Below, piece by piece: positions 61,210 to 64,000 of a DNA stretch of 64,000 bases. The DNA is from Blastococcus xanthinilyticus (GTDB lineage: Bacteria > Actinomycetota > Actinomycetes > Mycobacteriales > Geodermatophilaceae). Numbering within the stretch: position 1 is the stretch's first letter; each line of letters starts with the position of its first letter. The stretch covers positions 62,001 to 126,000 of the forward strand of contig NZ_VNHW01000001.1 of assembly GCF_008124835.1 (NCBI RefSeq). Reading direction: 5' to 3'. The notes beneath the pieces were generated by a model, which was not told the DNA's origin, made no database searches, and worked only from the letters and a program-made list of their open reading frames with translations. A program made the position numbers and the translations under genes.

Positions 61210-61581
61210 CCAGGAGCCGTTCCCGACCGGGCACGAGCCGCTGCCCATGTCCCGGCCGGGAACCCTCCGGGCCCCGCGACCGGCCCACCGCGGCCAGGAG
61301 CCGTTCCCGACCGGCGACGAGCCGCAGCCCATGTCCCGGCCGGGAACCCTCCGGGCCCCGCGACCGGCCCACCGCGGCCAGGAGCCGTTCCCGACCGGCG
61401 ACGAGCCGCAGCCCATGTCCCGGCCGGGAACCCTCCGGGCCCCGCGACCGGCCCACCGCGGCCAGGAGCCGTTCCCGGCCGGCGACGAGCCGCTGCCCAT
61501 GTCCCGGCCGGGAACCCTCCGGGCCCCGCGACCGGCCCACCGCCACCAGGAGCCGTCCCCGACCGGCAGCCCATGTCCCGG
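61210..61581. repeat. 84-bp tandem repeat array after sigF
   Basis: Units begin at 61210, 61294, 61378, 61462 and 61546 (each at CCAGGAGCCG), exactly 84 bp apart. Four are full length and nearly identical; the fifth is cut short at about 61581. Each full unit carries the 12-bp palindrome TCCCGGCCGGGA (61250, 61334, 61418, 61502) and further GC-rich hairpin-forming parts. The length is a multiple of three, so frames stay open on both strands (28-residue units on the plus strand), but there is no ribosome site or sensible protein. Together with the hairpin at 61598 it fills the 469-base gap between sigF and the SPFH gene. Confidence 0.93.
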
Positions 61582-61597
61582 ACGACCCACGAGACGA

Positions 61598-61633
61598 CGG
61601 TGGCCCGGCACCCCAAGGGGTTCCGGGCCACCG
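61598..61633. terminator. Bidirectional hairpin between sigF array and SPFH gene
   Basis: CGGTGGCCCGG (61598-61608) pairs perfectly with CCGGGCCACCG (61623-61633); CCCC/GGGG in the loop can extend the stem. It lies 16 bases beyond the SPFH stop. Confidence 0.8.
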
Positions 61634-61648
61634 CGTACGACCGTCGGG

Positions 61649-62881
61649 CTACCGGGGCTGCCCGTCACCCTCGTCGGTCGCGCCGAACTGCTCGCGGACG
61701 ACGGGGTCGGCGGCCGGGCCGCTGTCCCGCACGTCGGCGGTGACCTCCGACAGCGGCGGCGGCGTCGGGACGGCCGGCGCCGAGTCGGTGATGCTGGACA
61801 GCTCGATGCGGGCCTCCGGCTGGTCGGCTGCGGCCGGCAGCTGCGACTCGAACCAGCTGCTGGTGTCCAGGCCGCCGTCCGCGGGGCCGGTGCGGCCGTT
61901 GGCGGCGGTGCCCTGCGACGGGTCGACGTCCATCCAGGACTTGCCGCCCTCGGCCCCCCCCAGGCTGGCCAGCCCTTCCAGCGCCTTGCTGAACTCGCTG
62001 GGCACGATCCACATCTTGTTGGCGTCGCCCTGCGCGATCTGCGGCAGCGTCTGCAGGTACTGGTAGGCCAGCAGGCCCTGGTCGGGCTTGCCGTCGTGGA
62101 TCGCCTGGAACACGGTCTCGATCGACTTCGCCTGGCCCTGCGCCTGCAGGTAGAGGGCGGCGCGCTCACCCTCGGCGCGCAGGATCCGGCTCTGCCGCTC
62201 GGCCTCCGCCTCGAGGATGGCCGACTGCTTCTTGCCCTCCGCCGACAGGATCGCGGCGGCCTTCTCGCCCTCGGCCGAGGTGATCGCCGCCTGCCGCTGG
62301 CCCTCCGCGGTCAGGATGATGGCGCGCTTGTCGCGGTCGGCGCGCATCTGCTTCTCCATCGAGTCCTGGATGGACAGCGGCGGGTCGATCGCCTTGATCT
62401 CCACGCGGGCCACGCGCAGGCCCCAGGGCCCGGTGGTGCCGTCGAGCACGGAGCGCAGCTGGCTGTTGATCCCGTCGCGGCCGGTGAGGGCGCCCTCGAG
62501 GTTCAGCCCACCGACGACGTTGCGCAGCGTCGTCGTGGTCAGCTGCTCCATGCCGGTGATGTAGTTGGCGATGCCGTACACGGCCAGGCGGGGGTCGGTG
62601 ACCTGGAAGTACACGACGGTGTCGATGCCGACCTGCAGGTTGTCGGCGGTGATGACCGGCTGCGGCGGGAAGGAGATGACCTGCTCGCGCAGGTCGATCG
62701 TCGCCCGTACGCGGTCGATGAACGGCACCAGGATCGACAGGCCGGGCGACAGGGTCCGGCTGTACCGGCCCAGCCGCTCGACGACCTTGGCCTGTGCCTG
62801 GGGCACGATGGTCACGCTCTTGGCGATCACGACGATCACCAGCAGCGCGACGACGATCAGTGCGATGAGTGCCGCATCCAC
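61649..62881 (-). CDS. SPFH/Band-7 (stomatin-like) membrane protein
   Basis: 410 residues: an N-terminal membrane helix (ALIALIVVALLVIVVIA), the SPFH domain (about 25-190: VTIVPQAQAKVVERLGRYS, SILVPFIDRVRATIDLREQV, GIDTVVYFQVTDPRLAVYG), a coiled-coil flotillin-like part (about 190-250: AEGQRQAAITSAEGEKAAAI and similar), and a Pro/Asp/Glu-rich tail (about 310-410). It belongs to the stomatin/prohibitin group that forms membrane microdomains and often works with NfeD proteins. GTG 62881 has GAAGGGA upstream. An NfeD-like gene precedes it by 76 bases. Confidence 0.92.
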   Translation of the reverse strand: MDAALIALIVVALLVIVVIAKSVTIVPQAQAKVVERLGRYSRTLSPGLSILVPFIDRVRATIDLREQVISFPPQPVITADNLQVGIDTVVYFQVTDPRLAVYGIANYITGMEQLTTTTLRNVVGGLNLEGALTGRDGINSQLRSVLDGTTGPWGLRVARVEIKAIDPPLSIQDSMEKQMRADRDKRAIILTAEGQRQAAITSAEGEKAAAILSAEGKKQSAILEAEAERQSRILRAEGERAALYLQAQGQAKSIETVFQAIHDGKPDQGLLAYQYLQTLPQIAQGDANKMWIVPSEFSKALEGLASLGGAEGGKSWMDVDPSQGTAANGRTGPADGGLDTSSWFESQLPAAADQPEARIELSSITDSAPAVPTPPPLSEVTADVRDSGPAADPVVREQFGATDEGDGQPR

Positions 62882-62957
62882 GGCGGGCTCCCTTCGTCGG
62901 GGTCACCGCTGATCCTGCCCTGCCGCGTCCGCCGGGGTCATCACCCCTGTGGAACTG

Positions 62958-63392
62958 TCACTCCAGCGCGTCGCCGACGACCGCCGTCGCACCGTCCACC
63001 TGCAGGATCCGGACCGTGTCACCGACCGCGTAGGCCTCGCCGCTGTGCTGGCTGCGTGCGGTCCACTCGTCGGCGCCCACCCGGATGCGCCCGGTCGAGG
63101 AGTCGACGGCCTCGGTGACCTTCGCGGTCTTGCCGATGAGGGTGTCGACGCCGTCGAGCTGCAGCGGCGTGCCCTCGGTCAGGTGCTTGGTCGCGATCGG
63201 CCTGACGAGGGCCAGCAGCACACCGGAGATGACGATGAACGTGACGATCTGCAGGATCGCCGCCCCGCCGAGCAGTGCCACGGTCATGCCGCCGAGCGCG
63301 CCACCGGCGAGCATGAGCAGCACGAGGTCGAGCGTGAGCACCTCGCCGACGGCGAGCAGCCCCGCTCCGATCAGCCACAGCAACCAGGCCAT
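62958..63392 (-). CDS. nfeD: NfeD-like membrane protein
   Basis: 144 residues: three to four membrane helices in the first 70 (AWLLWLIGAGLLAVGEVLTL, LVLLMLAGGALGGMTVALL, AAILQIVTFIVISGVLLALV) and a C-terminal OB-fold (about 80-144; LIGKTAKVTEAVDSSTGRIRVG, EWTARSQHSGEAYAVGDTV, RILQVDGATAVVG). This is the short NfeD form without the protease domain. Such proteins pair with SPFH proteins in one operon, as here, perhaps tuning their assembly. Start ATG 63392. Confidence 0.92.
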   Translation of the reverse strand: MAWLLWLIGAGLLAVGEVLTLDLVLLMLAGGALGGMTVALLGGAAILQIVTFIVISGVLLALVRPIATKHLTEGTPLQLDGVDTLIGKTAKVTEAVDSSTGRIRVGADEWTARSQHSGEAYAVGDTVRILQVDGATAVVGDALE

Positions 63393-63437
63393 GGTCAGAG
63401 TCTGGCAGAAGGAAGCGCCCGCACCGTCGGACGCGCC

Positions 63438-63980
63438 TCAGCGGCGCCGGCGCCGGGCGGAGACCTCGGCCCGCTCCCGGGCCAGCAGAGCGGCGTAGGC
63501 GAGCTGCTCGCGCCGGGCCCGCGCCCGGGAGGCGAGGACCTCCACCGCGACGACGACGGCGAGGAAGGTGGCGACCGACGCCGGGATGAACCAGCCGGCG
63601 TCGTCCCGGTACTCGGCCCACCGGAACCCGGAGCCTCCCCGCGGATTGATCCAGACGGTGCACACCCAGATCCCGGCCAGGACGGTGACGGCGTCGACCG
63701 GCCAGCGCACCCGGCGCCACACCTCGGGCAGCAGCTTGAGCAGCCGGGGCGCGGCCGCGACCGCGCCCACCGCCAGGCCCAGCGCGGCCCGCTGCCAGGC
63801 GGACAGGGAGTCCAGCCACGGCCCCAGCCGCTGGTGCGTCGGCCCGTCCAGCTGACTGACGAGGGCGGCTGCGCCCAGGACCATCAGGACCAGCGCCCCC
63901 TGGCGGCTGCGCCGACCCGCGTCCGTCGGCACCTCGGCGCCGGGACGATCCGGCTCGACCGCGGTCTCCTGTCGGCTCAC
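63438..63980 (-). CDS. Membrane protein of unknown function
   Basis: 180 residues. A hydrophilic N-terminus (about 30 residues) is followed by three to four hydrophobic stretches (GALVLMVLGAAALVSQL, QRAALGLAVGAVAAAPRLL, AVTVLAGIWVCTVWINP, FIPASVATFLAVVVAVEVLA) and an Arg-rich C-terminal helix (RARARREQLAYAALLARERA). I recognise no family. GTG 63980 overlaps what looks like the stop of another gene leaving the window. It may be the upstream member of the NfeD-SPFH transcript (45-base gap). Confidence 0.7.
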   Translation of the reverse strand: MSRQETAVEPDRPGAEVPTDAGRRSRQGALVLMVLGAAALVSQLDGPTHQRLGPWLDSLSAWQRAALGLAVGAVAAAPRLLKLLPEVWRRVRWPVDAVTVLAGIWVCTVWINPRGGSGFRWAEYRDDAGWFIPASVATFLAVVVAVEVLASRARARREQLAYAALLARERAEVSARRRRR

Positions 63981-64000
63981 CGCTGCTCCTCCTCCGCCCG
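63977..64000 (-). CDS. C-terminal end of a gene entering from the right edge
   Basis: On the minus strand a frame open from the edge ends RAEEEQR and then TGA (63979-63977), overlapping the GTG start of the membrane protein in a GTGA, the same coupling used many times in this window. Only seven codons are visible, so it is an inference from spacing, not a recognised protein. Confidence 0.35.
   Translation of the reverse strand, partial: RAEEEQR

Noticed and set aside
61210-61581. CRISPR array
   Set aside because: The whole 84-bp unit is repeated with no variable spacers, and no cas genes are present.
61247-63118. A plus-strand open frame through the 84-bp array into the SPFH gene, giving 28-residue repeats
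   Set aside because: The unit length is a multiple of three, so all frames stay open. There is no ribosome site, and most of the frame is antisense to the SPFH protein.

Overview
The window is chromosomal DNA of a very high-GC actinobacterium (by eye well over 70% G+C, strong G/C third-position bias, many GTG starts and stop/start overlaps). An orthologue pair of mycobacterial EthA/EthR, a SigF/RsbW module, DUF5709, an ANTAR protein, an actinobacterial c-di-AMP riboswitch and a Ku/LigD end-joining set all fit Actinomycetota. The overall flavour suggests Geodermatophilaceae or a close relative; that family assignment is inference. I see no rRNA, tRNA, CRISPR array, prophage, insertion sequence or integrase. 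This reads as ordinary backbone with several interesting regulatory modules.

Layout. 1-4.7 kb: tail of an acyl-CoA dehydrogenase, a lipoprotein, then a coupled pair of a PAS-PAS-GGDEF-EAL protein and an HDOD protein. 4.9-7.9 kb: pntAB transhydrogenase. 8.0-10.7 kb: MEDS-STAS and GAF-ANTAR signalling proteins and two convergent coiled-coil proteins. 10.8-12 kb: secreted transglycosylase-like enzyme behind a c-di-AMP (ydaO) riboswitch. 12-16.9 kb: methyltransferase, tandem GNAT, then SDR-ethA facing ethR across a probable operator. 16.9-21.7 kb: SMP-30-like protein and universal stress protein, DivIVA-like coiled coil, and a luciferase-like monooxygenase with its FMN reductase. 21.7-30.2 kb: glutamate-synthase-like protein, gluconate permease and kinase, MFS transporter, and a TetR regulator convergent with a heptad-repeat membrane protein. 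30.5-38 kb: cupin, large FAD/Fe-S oxidase, two-gene cation/proton antiporter, SGNH hydrolase, enoyl-CoA hydratase, FabG-like reductase. 38-46.4 kb: P-loop kinase, two AI-2E/PerM permeases, ankyrin protein, GNAT plus dienelactone hydrolase, a SatD-like regulator with a membrane partner, an F420/FMN PPOX protein and a PAC2 protein. 46.5-50.2 kb: aromatic-acid-type MFS and a furA-katA operon with an inverted-repeat operator. 50.3-54.5 kb: non-homologous end joining (ku, split LigD). 54.7-61.6 kb: general stress control, with a STAS antagonist, topoisomerase IB, a four-domain PAS-PP2C-HATPase-STAS protein, rsbW-sigF behind a SigF-type promoter, and an 84-bp tandem repeat array directly after sigF. 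61.6-64 kb: SPFH/NfeD membrane pair and a membrane protein.

How the genes fit together. The most coherent theme is stress signalling by partner switching (two STAS proteins, a fused phosphatase/kinase/STAS protein, RsbW, SigF, plus MEDS-STAS and GAF-ANTAR further left), supported by oxidative-stress (furA-katA), DNA-break (ku-ligD) and universal-stress functions. Second messengers appear twice: c-di-GMP turnover at 2.6-4.6 kb and c-di-AMP sensing at 11.7-11.9 kb. No plainly new multi-gene system stands out. The best leads are the 84-bp array beside sigF, the fused partner-switching protein with a changed PP2C metal residue, the split LigD, the TetR/heptad-repeat locus with its palindrome, and the EthA/EthR-SDR locus.
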